Positions 9,608-21,300 are shown, counted from the stretch's first letter. The stretch is DNA of 64,000 bases from Pricia antarctica (GCA_011050085.1 DRGL01000069.1:62001-126000); one strand, 5' to 3'. A program made the numbers and translations. The notes: generated by a model from the letters alone, not told the origin.

Positions 9608-10813
9608 ATGAAAAATATTTTAGAATCATCACATAAGAAAGCCTTAATAGCTTTGGCCATAGGAGGTTTTGGTATAGGAATGACAGAGTTTGTCATCATG
9701 GGCATTCTGCCCGATGTAGCCTCTGCGCTTCAGATAAGCATTCCCCAAGCAGGCCATTTTATAGCTGCCTATGCGCTGGGCGTTGTCGTTGGTGCGCCCT
9801 TATTGACCGGTATCGGTAGTAAATGGGCACCCCACAGGGTGCTATTGGCCCTAATGCTATGGTTTACGCTTTTCAATACGCTTTCTGCCTTTGCCGGAAG
9901 TTATGAAAGCCTATTGGCCGTACGTTTTTTATCAGGCCTGCCCCATGGCGCATTCTTCGGTATCGGGGCCGTGGTCGCGGGTAAACTTGCCAAAAAAGGG
10001 AAGGCTGCCCAAGCCATTGCCACCATGATGGCCGGTCTGACGGTCGCCAATGTTATCGGGGTACCTTTAGGCACCTACTTTGGTCATGAATACCATTGGA
10101 GCGTTGCCTTCTTAATCGTAGGACTCGTTGGTGTATTGGCATTGGCAAGTGTTTACTTTTGGATGCCCCACTTAGAGAAATCACCGAGTAACGGATTTGC
10201 CAAAGATCTGAAGGTATTTAGAAAGCCCCGTCTTTGGAGCCTGATATTATTGACCACAGTTGGTACAGGTGGGTTTTTCGCTTGGTACAGTTATATCGCC
10301 CCATTGATTACCGAAGTAGCCGGATATCCGGAAAGTATGGTCGGTTACGCCATGATACTTACAGGATTGGGCATGGTCGTCGGTAACTTTTTAGGCGCTA
10401 AGCTCACCGAGAAATACGCGCCCATGCACGCTATTTTGATAGCCCTGACCATGATGGTAGTCGCTCTTATAGCCAACACCTTTTTAGCATCGGACAAGAT
10501 TGCCGTGCTAGCGATGACCTTTATCATCGGTGTAGTGGGATTCAGCATTTCGACTCCGCTACAAATGGCCATCATCAAAGCTTCAAAAGGTTCTGAAATG
10601 TTGGGTTCTTCGATGAACCAAAGTGCCTTTAATATGGGTAACGCCTCCGGGGCCTTTTTGGCCGGACTACCGATTGCCATGGGCTATGGCTTTACTTCCG
10701 CAGATTTGGTCGGTGCAGCATTGGCAGGTGCGGGAGCAATCATTACAGTGGGTATTATTCTCACTGGAAAGCGGGTACTCGTCAAAAAAAGACGTTGGGC
10801 CGTGCAGCATTGA
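9608..10813 (+). CDS. MFS transporter, DHA1/AraJ-type exporter
   Basis: A 401-residue inner-membrane protein with about 12 hydrophobic segments. The N-terminal GIGMTEFVIMGILPDVA is characteristic of the AraJ / sugar-efflux branch of the DHA1 family. The loop between helices 2 and 3 (GSKWAPHRVLLALM) replaces the classic GxLaDrxGrr motif in the same position. It is predicted to be a proton-coupled exporter of sugars or drugs. It stands alone with its own promoter box, so a link to the neighbouring carbohydrate genes is only positional. Confidence 0.9.
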   Translation: MKNILESSHKKALIALAIGGFGIGMTEFVIMGILPDVASALQISIPQAGHFIAAYALGVVVGAPLLTGIGSKWAPHRVLLALMLWFTLFNTLSAFAGSYESLLAVRFLSGLPHGAFFGIGAVVAGKLAKKGKAAQAIATMMAGLTVANVIGVPLGTYFGHEYHWSVAFLIVGLVGVLALASVYFWMPHLEKSPSNGFAKDLKVFRKPRLWSLILLTTVGTGGFFAWYSYIAPLITEVAGYPESMVGYAMILTGLGMVVGNFLGAKLTEKYAPMHAILIALTMMVVALIANTFLASDKIAVLAMTFIIGVVGFSISTPLQMAIIKASKGSEMLGSSMNQSAFNMGNASGAFLAGLPIAMGYGFTSADLVGAALAGAGAIITVGIILTGKRVLVKKRRWAVQH

Positions 10814-11649
10814 GGTATAGCTGTTTCTATGAAGTTCCGTTAGGATGTGTTTCTACTAATCAACAGGATAAAGTTCAGTACGATTACCACCAATGAAAAA
10901 TAGGTAGACCTTATGTATACCGAAATTTTAGGTGTAAACATCCAAAATGCACAAACGGAAAAGAATAGCAGTACTATCTTTAAAGGATATTCACTTAGTA
11001 AAACGGAATCATTTTATTGAGACCAGTCAATAATTTCTTACCGGATAAGTGATTTTACCTGTGTTGGTATGGTACTTCCCTTTTTCAAAATAGGCCATTC
11101 CCATCCCATTTTCTGGACTTTAGGTTACCTATAAATGCTTCTTTATAAGCTCATTATTGTTCAGATGTTCGGACAAGCAAGCACATTCAAAGAACTTCCT
11201 GTATTCAAAAATCCGTTTTTCTGAAAATTAAGACGATAAAGCTTATAGCAACAACGACTCTGGTTCCCACCAAAAGTAATCTAGGTATCTGTGGATAATC
11301 CTCAAGTATAAACCCGTCCTAGCATTTCCAATGTATTGGAGTCAAAAAAAATTATCTTCGAGAATAGGATGAATCTTCTTTGAAGGAAGTGGTCTGAAAT
11401 ACCTTAGCGTTGAAAATACACTGTGGTTATCCTTTGTAAAATGCAACATTTACAAGAAATCAAAAGTCAATTCATTCGCCTGCTCTCCGTACTAAATTCG
11501 GCAGACCAATACGAAAACTTTGTGTCACCCATAATTCTTTAGAAAACTTCGTCGATAGTTGATCGGATATAAATGGGTGATACATTATCAAAGCATTACA
11601 CGATTTGTATATATTTACCTTTAGAAACCCACTTATTGAATACTAGAAA
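10814..11649. other. 836-bp gap without a convincing gene
   Basis: Both strands contain only frames shorter than about 40 codons, for example a 35-codon frame at 10913-11020 and a 33-codon one at 11441-11542 beginning MQHLQEIK, neither recognisable. There is no clear terminator, repeat or RNA gene. It is AT-rich and may hold decayed coding DNA or an unrecognised small RNA. Confidence 0.5.
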
Positions 11650-12477
11650 ATGACAATAGATTCGCACCAACATTTTTGGAAATACGAGCCTAAAACACAC
11701 GCATGGATAAATGATAGCATGTCTGCCATACGGCGTGATTTTCTTCCATCCGATTTAGAGGAAGTGTATGAAAAGAATGCCATAGACGGTTGCGTTGCGG
11801 TTCAAGCCGACCAGACTTTGGCCGAGACCGATTTTTTACTTGAGCTTGCCGAGGAAAAAGATTTTATCAAAGGAGTCGTTGGATGGGTTGATTTACGGGA
11901 TAAAAACGTGGAAGCAGACTTGGAAAAGTATCGGGACTATCACAAATTAAAAGGCTGGCGGCATGTGGTCCAGGAAGAGGCAGATCATAATTTTTTATTG
12001 CGGAGCGATTTTCTTAGAGGGATTTCTTATCTGAAAAAATATGATTACACCTATGATATTCTGGTCTTTCCGCATCAGCTGGGGTCGGTACTGGAATTCG
12101 TGAAGCATTTCCCAGATCAAAAGTTTGTTATCGACCATATTGCCAAACCCTACATCAAAGACGGGTTCTACCAAGGCTGGGCCGTTCTAATGACAGAAAT
12201 CGCCAAACATGAAAATGTGTATTGTAAGCTATCGGGTATGATTACCGAAGCCGACTACAATAGCTGGAAGCCCGAACAATTACACCCCTATATCGATTTA
12301 GTCTTGGACGTTTTCGGAAGTAAGCGCATTATGTTCGGCTCTGATTGGCCAGTATGTCTGGCCGCGGGAAAATATGAGCAGGTAAAAAGCGTAATCACTG
12401 ATGCCATTGCTGAATTAAACGAACAAGACCAACGTATGATTATGGGCCGCAATGCTGTTGCTTTTTATAGGTTATAG
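11650..12477 (+). CDS. Amidohydrolase family 2, L-fucono-1,5-lactonase-like
   Basis: A 275-residue cytoplasmic metal-dependent hydrolase of the amidohydrolase-2 group (COG3618), which includes L-fuconolactonase and L-rhamnonolactonase. The HxH metal motif is His6-x-His8 in DSHQHFW. The later conserved elements FVIDHIAKP and MFGSDWPV supply the remaining histidine and aspartate. Length is typical. Such enzymes open a sugar lactone produced by a dehydrogenase, and oxidoreductase genes are abundant in this window. It is flanked by long gaps and seems monocistronic. Substrate (fucono-, rhamnono- or another lactone) is inferred from the family only. Confidence 0.88.
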   Translation: MTIDSHQHFWKYEPKTHAWINDSMSAIRRDFLPSDLEEVYEKNAIDGCVAVQADQTLAETDFLLELAEEKDFIKGVVGWVDLRDKNVEADLEKYRDYHKLKGWRHVVQEEADHNFLLRSDFLRGISYLKKYDYTYDILVFPHQLGSVLEFVKHFPDQKFVIDHIAKPYIKDGFYQGWAVLMTEIAKHENVYCKLSGMITEADYNSWKPEQLHPYIDLVLDVFGSKRIMFGSDWPVCLAAGKYEQVKSVITDAIAELNEQDQRMIMGRNAVAFYRL

Positions 12478-13177
12478 GATTTCAAGCAATCCAAAAGCGG
12501 ATACTACTTTACTTCGTAATCCGAAAAGTAATTGGTTCAAAATTAGGTAACTATCGGGTTGCCCTACTTGTATTTTGGGATTGTTGATGGGGAACATCCC
12601 GTTAGTGCCTTCGCATGAAATGTTTTTGTAAATTTATTTCAAAGTACAAGGATATGTTGGGGAATTATGAATCCTCCAAATTTCAATGTACTGCCCCTGT
12701 ATCCCAAAGACATTACCATATTCCTATCAAGTTTTCCGCAACTAAGAGCCAGTAGGAAGTTGCTCGTGTTGCCTAACAGTGGAAGTACTACAAAGTTCCT
12801 GAACGAAATTTCAATTACATACTTTAAAATGGCAATCCACCCGACCAAGAAATTATAGAAACCTTCTTAAAGAAAATCTAAATCTGTCAAATAGTTGGGC
12901 CTTGTTTTACCAAGCCTTGCTATACATTGAAATGGAATTGAGATTATAAAATTCAGTAAAAGCTTCGAGCTACACACAAATTAGCGGAATAGATTATTAA
13001 TTTAGCTGACCTGCCGGATATTTATAAGAGAAATTTTATAAAAGTAAAATGCTGAAAAGCGTACGACAATACAGTACGTTTTATATAACTGTCCGGTAGC
13101 CTAAGAAATTAAACGAATTGAGTTGTACCTCACTTTCCGATATTCCCACACTTTTTCAAATGATCAATCCTTTTCAT
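12478..13177. other. 700-bp gap upstream of the GH3 gene
   Basis: Two overlapping opposite-strand frames of 63 and 69 codons (12639-12858) are present, but neither has a recognisable motif, signal or start context, and I treat both as chance. No RNA gene or strong terminator is seen. The last 60 bases are an in-frame TTG extension of the GH3 ORF that I regard as leader. Confidence 0.5.
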
Positions 13178-15832
13178 ATGCGTAGTAAACTACTAATTGC
13201 TTTTATCGGCGTTCTCCATATCATAATCGGCGACTCGCTTTATGGCCAAACGCAATATCCATTTCAAAACGCTGAACTGCCCGTTGAAGAACGGGTGACG
13301 GACTTACTTTCTCGAATGAATATACAGGAAAAGGTGCGACAGATGGATATGTATAAAGGGGAATCGTTCGTAAAGGAAAATGTATTTTCCCAAGATTTAG
13401 CTTCAACTAAAATCGGGACTCTGGGGGTTGGTGCAATTCATGATCTATACCCTAAAACGGCCAAGGAAATCAACGCTATTCAAAAATTTGTAATCGATAA
13501 CAACAGGTGGGGCATACCCGCGCTAGTGATGGAAGAAATGTTACACGGCTATATGGCTGAAGGCTCAACCGCATTTCCGATGAACATCGGATTGGGTGCC
13601 ACTTGGGATACAAAACTCCTAAAGGATGTTGGTAGTGCCATAGCTTCGGAGGCACGGGCTCATGGCGTTCACTTTGGTCTCGGACCTAATTTGGATGTCG
13701 GTCGAGAGCCACGCTGGGGCAGAGTGGCCGAAACGCTTGGGGAAGATGTCTACTTGATAGGGGAACTAGGGGTCGCAATGGTTCAAGGTTTACAGGGTGA
13801 TAGCCTATCTTCTAATGCCGCTATCGTAGCAGAGCCAAAACACTTCGCTGTTCATGGCATACCCGAGGCCGGAGGTAATTCGTCACCTGTTTTGGTCGGG
13901 GAGCGAACTGCTAGAACCGACTTTTTTCCTTCTTTTCAAAAAGCATTTCAAAAAGGTGGGGCTTTGGGCACCATGTGTGCCTATTCTGAACTGGATGGTA
14001 TTCCCTGTGCGGCGAACCAATGGTTGCTCACCAATGTATTGAGGGAAGAATGGGGTTTTAAGGGCATCGTTGTTTCTGATCTCGGTGCCATTAAATACAT
14101 TCAAACTACTCATGAGGTGGCAGATTCACCAAAAGAGAGTATTCGGCAAGCGGTTTCGGCGGGTGTTGACATGCAGTTTTATGATTTCAGTAATGAGTTC
14201 TGGCAAGAAACCTTGATAGAATTAGTAGAAGAGGGAAAACTTAGCATGGAACATATTGATCGTGCAGCCGGTGGCGTATTAAGGCTGAAATTTTTACTCG
14301 GGCTTTTTGAGAATCCATATACGAGTGATCAGCTTATACACGAGCGATTTCATTCCCTTAAAAATCAAGATTTAGCCTTGGAGGCTGCACGGAAATCTAT
14401 AGTATTGCTTAAAAATAAGGATAGCCTTCTCCCCTTGCATAAAAACTTGACTAATGTTGCCGTCATAGGGCCTAATGCCAACGCCTCGAGATTAGGAGGC
14501 TATGCGGTACGAAATAAAGTTGGGACGACGGTTTTTGAAGGCATAAAAGAAGTATTGGGCGAAACGGTCAATGTGCAATATCAAGAGGGCGTACCCCTTA
14601 TTGATAAAGGAGACATAATCACTTCTGATTATCTATTTACCCCCGATGAAAATTCTAACGGCCTTAAAGGAGAGTATTTCAATAACAGAGCGCTTGAAGG
14701 TAGCCCTGACTTGATCAGGACGGATAAACAATTGGACTTCGACTGGCCGTGGACCCCGGCGGAAGGCATCAACAACGATGATTTTTCAATTCGGTGGACC
14801 GGATATCTAAAACTCGATAAGGCTTTTGAAGGATGGTTGGGATTAAGCTCAGACGATGGTATACGCATGTGGTTAGATGATCGCTTGATTATCGATAACT
14901 GGACGAAGGGTAGCACAAACATCGTTACCTATCCTACCACCCTGGAACCGGGCAAAAAATACAAGATCCGTATAGAGATGTGGGAAGGCGGATGGGGAGC
15001 AAGAGCCCACTTTCGTTGGAATCTAAATAAGTTGGACCTGCAACCGGCTATAGATTTGGCCAAGAATTCCGATGTAGCGATTGTTGTATTAGGTGAATCC
15101 CGTGAGCTGGTGGAAGAGAACAGGGATGTTGCCACATTGGATTTACAAGGTAACCAGAATAAATTGATTCAGGCTATTTATGACACCGGAACACCGGTAG
15201 TTTGCGTACTACTTAACGGTAGGCCACTATCAATAAACGAAATAGACGAAAAAATTCCTGCGATACTAGAGGGATGGTTCCCTGGCGAAGCCGGTGGTAA
15301 AGCAGTAGCCGAAGTGATTTTTGGGGATTACAATCCCGCAGGGCGATTACCGATTACCTTTCCAAGATCCGTTGGCCAATTACCTATCTATTATAACCAA
15401 AAACCCTCTGCGATACATAGGTATGTAGTAGAAAAAGAAACACCTCTATATAGCTTTGGTCATGGCTTAAGCTATACAACATTTGAATACTCCAATCTAG
15501 TGCTTAGCAAAAATAAAATTAATAAGGATGGAAAGTTGCAGGTGAAGGTATCGGTAAAAAATACGGGCTCACTAGATGGCGATGAAGTTGTACAATTATA
15601 TCTAACGGATGTGTACAGTAGCGTAACCACAGCCCGTAAAGTATTAAAAGGTTTCTCTAGAATCTTTTTGCGGAAGGGTGAAACAAAAGAGGTCTCGTTT
15701 GAACTATCTCCAGATGAATTGTCACTTTGGAACAGGAATATGGAAAGGGTTGTCGAACCAGGTGAGTTTAAGGTAATGGTAGGCGGCAATAGTTTCAAGC
15801 TGATCGAAACAAGCTTTGAAGTTGTTGAATGA
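13178..15832 (+). CDS. GH3 beta-glycosidase with inserted PA14 domain
   Basis: A secreted glycoside hydrolase family 3 enzyme, probably a beta-glucosidase or beta-xylosidase acting on oligosaccharides. The track begins at a TTG; I prefer the ATG of MRSKLLIAFIGVLHIIIG because it starts a signal peptide (13160 is a second ATG option). The order is: signal peptide; GH3 N-domain (EEMLHGYM, GRVAETLGED); nucleophile Asp in VVSDLGAI at about residue 301; GH3 C-domain interrupted by a PA14 domain at about 497-615 (GEYFNNRALEG, GLSSDDGIRMWLDD, EMWEGGWGA); C-terminal fibronectin-III-like domain with FSHG-type region SFGHGLSYTTF. PA14 in GH3 narrows the active-site mouth in known enzymes. It stands alone on the plus strand. 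Confidence 0.93.
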   Translation: MRSKLLIAFIGVLHIIIGDSLYGQTQYPFQNAELPVEERVTDLLSRMNIQEKVRQMDMYKGESFVKENVFSQDLASTKIGTLGVGAIHDLYPKTAKEINAIQKFVIDNNRWGIPALVMEEMLHGYMAEGSTAFPMNIGLGATWDTKLLKDVGSAIASEARAHGVHFGLGPNLDVGREPRWGRVAETLGEDVYLIGELGVAMVQGLQGDSLSSNAAIVAEPKHFAVHGIPEAGGNSSPVLVGERTARTDFFPSFQKAFQKGGALGTMCAYSELDGIPCAANQWLLTNVLREEWGFKGIVVSDLGAIKYIQTTHEVADSPKESIRQAVSAGVDMQFYDFSNEFWQETLIELVEEGKLSMEHIDRAAGGVLRLKFLLGLFENPYTSDQLIHERFHSLKNQDLALEAARKSIVLLKNKDSLLPLHKNLTNVAVIGPNANASRLGGYAVRNKVGTTVFEGIKEVLGETVNVQYQEGVPLIDKGDIITSDYLFTPDENSNGLKGEYFNNRALEGSPDLIRTDKQLDFDWPWTPAEGINNDDFSIRWTGYLKLDKAFEGWLGLSSDDGIRMWLDDRLIIDNWTKGSTNIVTYPTTLEPGKKYKIRIEMWEGGWGARAHFRWNLNKLDLQPAIDLAKNSDVAIVVLGESRELVEENRDVATLDLQGNQNKLIQAIYDTGTPVVCVLLNGRPLSINEIDEKIPAILEGWFPGEAGGKAVAEVIFGDYNPAGRLPITFPRSVGQLPIYYNQKPSAIHRYVVEKETPLYSFGHGLSYTTFEYSNLVLSKNKINKDGKLQVKVSVKNTGSLDGDEVVQLYLTDVYSSVTTARKVLKGFSRIFLRKGETKEVSFELSPDELSLWNRNMERVVEPGEFKVMVGGNSFKLIETSFEVVE

Positions 15833-16152
15833 TATGAAGCTTAGTAGATTGCCTATATCACATGCTGAAATCAAGCAGAATCGATTGATTATACCCTTTA
15901 ATTAAGTTAGTTTGGAATATATCACTGGAACCAAATAACATCTAAAAAGAAAAGACCTTGTTAATAGTTCTGCTTGAGTTCTCAAAAAAATGACCGCTAT
16001 TTTAAAAAAGAAGCTTCCTACGTTTTGGAGACCTAAATAAACTTTAAAAGTTAACTACGCTGGAATCTCTCTGTTATCAGTAGAAATTAATATGTTGGTA
16101 CGGATTGATTTCTTGCGTTACATTATTATAATTGGGAATATTCTTCCAGGCT
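15833..16152. other. 320-bp gap, nothing recognised
   Basis: AT-rich sequence between the convergent GH3 gene and the membrane-protein gene. I see no ORF over 40 codons, no strong hairpin with U-tract and no repeat. Confidence 0.45.
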
Positions 16153-16806
16153 TTATTGCGTCAGAGGCTTCGACTTATTTTCCAACCAAAGCATATAGTC
16201 TTCAACAAGTGTCTGCCCAAGTTCGATAACCTCTTCGAATTGCGCTTTGGTAATTTTACCACCATGAATGGTAAAGCTGGTCAATTGAAATATGATTCGC
16301 ACGAACTCCGACTGGCTTGTCTGTACCGCACCTGCTTTCAATAGAGCGTCTAAGAGTTGATCGGGAGAACTTCGATCATAAATTTCTATCGCATAGCCTT
16401 TTGCTAAATTTCGGAGCATTAATTCAAGATCCATACGCAGTCCGGCCATAGCCAACGTCATATCTGATTCAGCTATGTTTGCATAATAATTAAGATCTAG
16501 TCCGCTAGGTGATGGACGTAAACCCAAGCCAATCATCTGCAGGTTGGCCTCTTGGCCACGGATTGATGGACTGGACTGATCTGACACACCTAAACTTCGT
16601 TCTGCCTTAATCTCTTGCTCAAGAGCTCGTGCCTTTTGGAGTTTATTTTCGAACGCCTCAATGCTAATCCCCCCGGGAAGTTCTACTCGCTTTGCACGTT
16701 CGAACAATCTGCCAATTTCCTTCCTAAAACCTATTAGGATATATAGCGTTACCGCCGGCCAGATGAGAACATCAATAAATTTTAGTAAAAGTTCTGGAAA
16801 ACTCAT
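16153..16806 (-). CDS. Hypothetical membrane-anchored protein
   Basis: A 217-residue protein with one N-terminal membrane segment (about residues 8-26, FIDVLIWPAVTLYILIGF). A charged juxtamembrane stretch (RKEIGRLFERAKRVELPGG) follows, then a coiled-coil-like segment (about 50-70) and a helical soluble domain with MRLDLELMLRNLAKGY-like character, resembling the architecture of DUF4145-type proteins. No catalytic motif is visible. It lies 87 bp upstream of... in transcription order it follows the PH-domain gene 16894-17271, so the two may be co-transcribed. Function unknown. Confidence 0.7.
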   Translation of the reverse strand: MSFPELLLKFIDVLIWPAVTLYILIGFRKEIGRLFERAKRVELPGGISIEAFENKLQKARALEQEIKAERSLGVSDQSSPSIRGQEANLQMIGLGLRPSPSGLDLNYYANIAESDMTLAMAGLRMDLELMLRNLAKGYAIEIYDRSSPDQLLDALLKAGAVQTSQSEFVRIIFQLTSFTIHGGKITKAQFEEVIELGQTLVEDYMLWLENKSKPLTQ

Positions 16807-16893
16807 GGGATAATTCTTTAATGGTATTCCTGAAAAAAAGTCGATAGGCTTCTGGAAAATTTTATAGGTTTAAAGTCTTTTTAGGAGTTATGA

Positions 16894-17271
16894 TTACATG
16901 ACCTTACTTGCCAAATATCTCTGAACCTCATAAACATCAATACTTTTATTGAATTTTTTGCTTACACTTGGTGTGTCTTCACTGCTTATCCAAATCTTCA
17001 GTTCCGCATCTAAATCGAATGTACCCGATGTTTCCAAAGAAAATCGTGAAATATTCTTGTAGGGTAAGGACCTATATTCAATTTTACTTCCTGTTAAACC
17101 TTGAATATCCACTAAAATCAATCTTTTGTTGGTAAACATAAAAACATCCCTGAACAAGGTGAAACCAAGTTCAATTTGCTCATTATCTACTAACAACCTT
17201 CTGTATTTGTCATTGAGCTTCTCGGATGAGACTTCGCTTGCGTTTCCTAATAATGTATTGAACAATCCCAT
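16894..17271 (-). CDS. PH domain-containing protein (bacterial PH, YvbH-like)
   Basis: A 125-residue cytoplasmic protein that is nearly all one bacterial pleckstrin-homology domain. The core strands are visible as EQIELGFTLFRDVFMFTNKRLILVD and YRSLPYKNISRFSLE, with a C-terminal helix VYEVQRYLASKVM. This layout and length match the DUF1696/bPH group, whose members form multimeric rings but have no settled function. It precedes the membrane-anchored orphan at 16153-16806. Confidence 0.8.
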   Translation of the reverse strand: MGLFNTLLGNASEVSSEKLNDKYRRLLVDNEQIELGFTLFRDVFMFTNKRLILVDIQGLTGSKIEYRSLPYKNISRFSLETSGTFDLDAELKIWISSEDTPSVSKKFNKSIDVYEVQRYLASKVM

Positions 17272-17905
17272 AGTTTATTTTTTAGTCATTCATCTAAGTA
17301 AAATTCGGCAATAAAGTATGACTTTCCAAGCTATGTATGCCAGCTAAAAGGCAGTAGCAAATAATTATTTCTTATATAATTCATTTAAACTTCGTGTTTG
17401 CGTCGCTTAGGTTTCGGCGATTCCCATCCCATTAACTTCAATAAAATAGTAGCCCTTACTAAAATCCATGAGGTAATTATATCCCTTAAAACCCATTACA
17501 AAGTACATCTTTTTGTGTATTTTACTTACTCAGTTTTTTATAAAGCGCCAAACCGCGTAGCCAATTTAATTAAGGGCATTGAATGGCGCAATGGTAATAG
17601 CTTCCCTATACTAATAGGATAAAATGTGGAGGATCTTATCTACTTAGTCATACTTACTGAGTTATAGGGAAAGTCCAAAAATAAAATTTGATAATGCAAT
17701 TCTATTACTGGGTGGAATAAATTCCGCAAAAGCTACAAAGGGATATGAATTTTGGTAGCACTGGAAGAATATTAGCCTCTCCTTGATAAACCGGTTTCTA
17801 CCCTTAGCATATTTTAAGTAGCTTTAGGCAGCACTTATTTCTAGGCTTCCCCCTTTACATGAAGCTACGAAGATCCATCTAGAACCGTAACCCAATATAA
17901 CCCTA
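17272..17905. other. 634-bp gap with possible small minus-strand frame
   Basis: The track's 74-codon plus-strand ORF (17398-17622) lacks any family feature. On the minus strand, 17407-17508 is a 33-codon frame starting MYFVMGFKGYNY and rich in aromatic residues, which reads like the tail of a decayed gene. Neither is strong enough to call. No tRNA or terminator is evident. Confidence 0.4.
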
Positions 17906-18367
17906 ATGAACACGGCTATTCAACTCAACGTAAATGGCAAGGAGCATACCGTAGAAGCCACCCCCGATACTCCGCTGCTTTATATATTACGCAATCAATT
18001 AGAGCTTAACGGCCCTAAATTCGGTTGTGGACTTCAGCAATGCGGTGCCTGTATGGTATTGTTGGATGGGCGCTCATCCCCTTCTTGCCAATTACCGGTA
18101 GGCTTGGCCGCTAAATCAAAGATTACCACCTTGGAAGGTTTAGTCGATAAAAATGGTCGGTTACATAAAATTCAGGAGGCATTTGTCAAAGAGCAGGCCG
18201 CGCAATGCGGGTATTGTCTAAACGGTATCATCATGGCTTCGGTAGCTTTACTGAATGAAAACCCATCTCCTAACGACGATGAAATCAAGGAAAAACTAAA
18301 ACAGAACATTTGCCGTTGCGGTATTCATTCAAGGGTCGTAAGGGCCGTAAAAGCTTGCATCGAATGA
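17906..18367 (+). CDS. iorA: 2Fe-2S subunit of a molybdenum hydroxylase (IorA-like)
   Basis: A 153-residue small subunit of the xanthine-oxidase family, transferring electrons from the molybdenum site through two 2Fe-2S clusters. Plant-ferredoxin-type cysteines are Cys41, 46, 49 and 61 (CGLQQCGAC). The second cluster uses Cys101, Cys104, Cys136 and Cys138 (CGYC and CRC). Length and organisation match the isoquinoline-1-oxidoreductase / aldehyde-oxidase type, which has no FAD subunit and passes electrons to a cytochrome. The large subunit follows, separated only by a 29-codon ORF. Confidence 0.93.
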   Translation: MNTAIQLNVNGKEHTVEATPDTPLLYILRNQLELNGPKFGCGLQQCGACMVLLDGRSSPSCQLPVGLAAKSKITTLEGLVDKNGRLHKIQEAFVKEQAAQCGYCLNGIIMASVALLNENPSPNDDEIKEKLKQNICRCGIHSRVVRAVKACIE

Positions 18368-21300
18368 ACAATGATATAGAAAACATTCGTATTGCCATTT
18401 CCAAAAAGGGGAGTCGGAATCACCTGTGTATTAATTCCGGAAAAAAACAATGAACATGCAGACCACAAGGCGAAATTTTTTACAGCAACTAGGCTATTTG
18501 AGCATCGGTTTTTCGCTGATAGGTGCCACTCCGATTACCGATACCTTATTGAAACCTCCAACAACGGGATTTCCAGATAAGCGTCCAGATCAGAAACAAA
18601 TCAATGCCTGGCTACAATTGTTGGAAAATGGCAAGGTGCTTATCTTGAGTGGCAAGGTTGAACTCGGACAGGGCATCCGTACGGCTCTAAAACAAATCGC
18701 CGCCGAGGAATTGGATACGCATTTAGATCGTATTGAAATGCAATTGGCCGATACCGGCAAAACGCCAGACGAAGGCTACACTGCGGGCAGTAACTCGATT
18801 CAATCTAGCGGAATGGCGATTAGAAATGTCGCCGCATCCGCCCGGGAAATTATTCTTAAAATGGCCTCTGAAAAATGGGGAATCCCGGTTTCCCAACTGC
18901 AATTCAAAGACGGTGATATCATCGGTCCCACTAAAAAAATATCCTTGCAACACTTGTTGGAGGGAAGGCAGATAGAACAAGAGATAGGCACCCCCTCTGA
19001 ATTCAAGGGAAAGACAGTGCGAAAATTTGTGGGCAAATCTGTTCCCAGGAATGATATTGAAGACATGGTTCGCGGTAATCCCATATTCGTTCAAGATTTA
19101 CGTTTTCCGAATATGGTACACGCCCGAACCGTAAGGCCTCCCGGTTATTCCTCCAAACTGGTCTCCGTAAACGAATCAGATTTTAATACGGACCCAGGGT
19201 TTATAAAACTGGTGCGCAAGGGCAGCTTTTTAGGAGTGCTGGCCGAGGAAGAATATCAGGCCATTCAAATTATGGAACGTGCCAAAAAAAGCGCAAAATG
19301 GGAATCGGAAGATTATTTGCCTACCAATATACCTCTAAAGGAGTATTTGAAAACCCTGCCCTTGGAAACTAAGACTGAAGAAGACAAAGGCGACGCCGAA
19401 ACGGCAATTCTCCAATCGCCAATACAACATAGTGCCTCCTATTTTAAACCCTATATCATGCACGCGCCCAACGGGCCATCATGTGCGGTCGCCTTGTTTG
19501 AGGACGGAAAATTAACGGTCTGGTCACACAGTCAAGGCATCTATCCCTTACGAAATTCGATGGCGGCCCTGTTCAAAATGTCCGAAAACGATATTCACAT
19601 CACCGGGGTTCCCGGTTCCGGATGTTACGGCCATAATACCGCGGACGATGCCGCTACCGAGGCCGCCCTTATAGCGCTGGAATATCCGGGAAGGCCTGTC
19701 CGCCTGCAATGGATGCGCAATGAGGAAAATGGCTGGGAACCCTACGGTACGGCCATGATTGTAGAAATAAAAGCGGGTTTGGATGCCCAAGGTAAAATTA
19801 GCGGATGGCAAAACGAGCTGTGGTCCGACGGACATAGCAATCGGCCAGACGGCTCTCCCGAAAGCCTTTTGCCTGCCCGTTTTTTAGATCAAGGCTATGG
19901 GGCACCGGGTATCGGCTACAAAGGGGGTGCCGTACGAAACTCGACCCCTTATTACACCATCGATGCGGTCAATGTTCAATCGCATATTTTTTTGGGCCCG
20001 TTACGAACCTCCTCTTTAAGGGCACTGGGCGCCTATGCCAATATCTTTGCGCTCGAGTGTTTTATGGATGAGCTGTCGCATAAAGCCAAAATTGACCCCG
20101 TCGAATTCCGCTTGATGCATTTGACGGATCCCCGCTCCATAGCATGTTTGCAAAAACTCAGGAAGAATACTGCGGCAATCGATATCACTAAAGGGGAAGG
20201 TTTGGGCTATGCTTTTTGCCACTATAAAAACGAAGAGTCGTATTGTGCCGTTGCCGCCCATTTAAAAGTAGATCCAAAAAGTGGAACGGTACAGCTAAAA
20301 AAGATGTGGGCCGTAATCGATGCGGGTGAAACCATCAATCCAGATGGATTGAAAAATCAAACGGAAGGAAGTATGATCCAGTCCGCTAGTTGGGCCCTCA
20401 AGGAAGCGGTGCACTTTGATGCGCGTCATATTACCAACTTGGATTGGAATTCCTACCCTATCCTCCGGTTTTCAGAAACTCCGGAAACGGAGGTCGAGGT
20501 TATCGATAGACCAGAACAACCGCCCGTGGGCGCTGGCGAGGTTGCCCAAGGCCCGGCCACCGCGGCGGTTTTAAATGCATTATTCAACGCGACCGGGATA
20601 CGTGTGCGGGATTTACCGGTAATGCCTGAAATCCTAATGGTTTCTTAGCACTTTTATGTTTTACATTAGTCATGAAGGAACCTCATTTTCGAAATATATT
20701 CGCTGTAAAAACACGTACTTACAGCCCCCGAAATAGGTTTCACAAAATTCAATCTTTTAAATACACCGTCTGTGTAAAAGCCCCATTTACCGCTACGTCC
20801 CAAACCTCTAATCGCACCCATTTTCTATCGGACAGGTCGACCGAAAATTGAAAATTTTCTGAACCAAAGGCTTCTGTTCGGTTCAAATCGATTTTCTCGC
20901 GATATACCTCATTTCCATCACCAGAAATAATTTCAACGAAATTCAAGGGGAAAGTCCAATTGATTTCCACCTCAACGTTTGCAAGGTTTTCACCGTTCAA
21001 TTGAAGGGTTTCTCCGGAGGATTTTCCGTTTACCGTAAAAGAGGGAATTAAAATTTCCCCCGTTGTCGAAAAGAAACGACCTTGTTCCAGAGCATCCAGG
21101 ACCGGTTGCCAACCTTTTGAAAAATCGGGCACCGCATCCAACTGTAGATAATTCACATTCATATGGGCGTACATTTCGTTTTCTTGTGTAATCGTGAACA
21201 AATCAGCCTCGGCAATAACCTTCTTTTGGTCGCCCCAGTTGTTCATATCGTCCATAAGGTCTAGTACGCGTAGACCCAATTTTGGAAAGGAGAGGTCGGC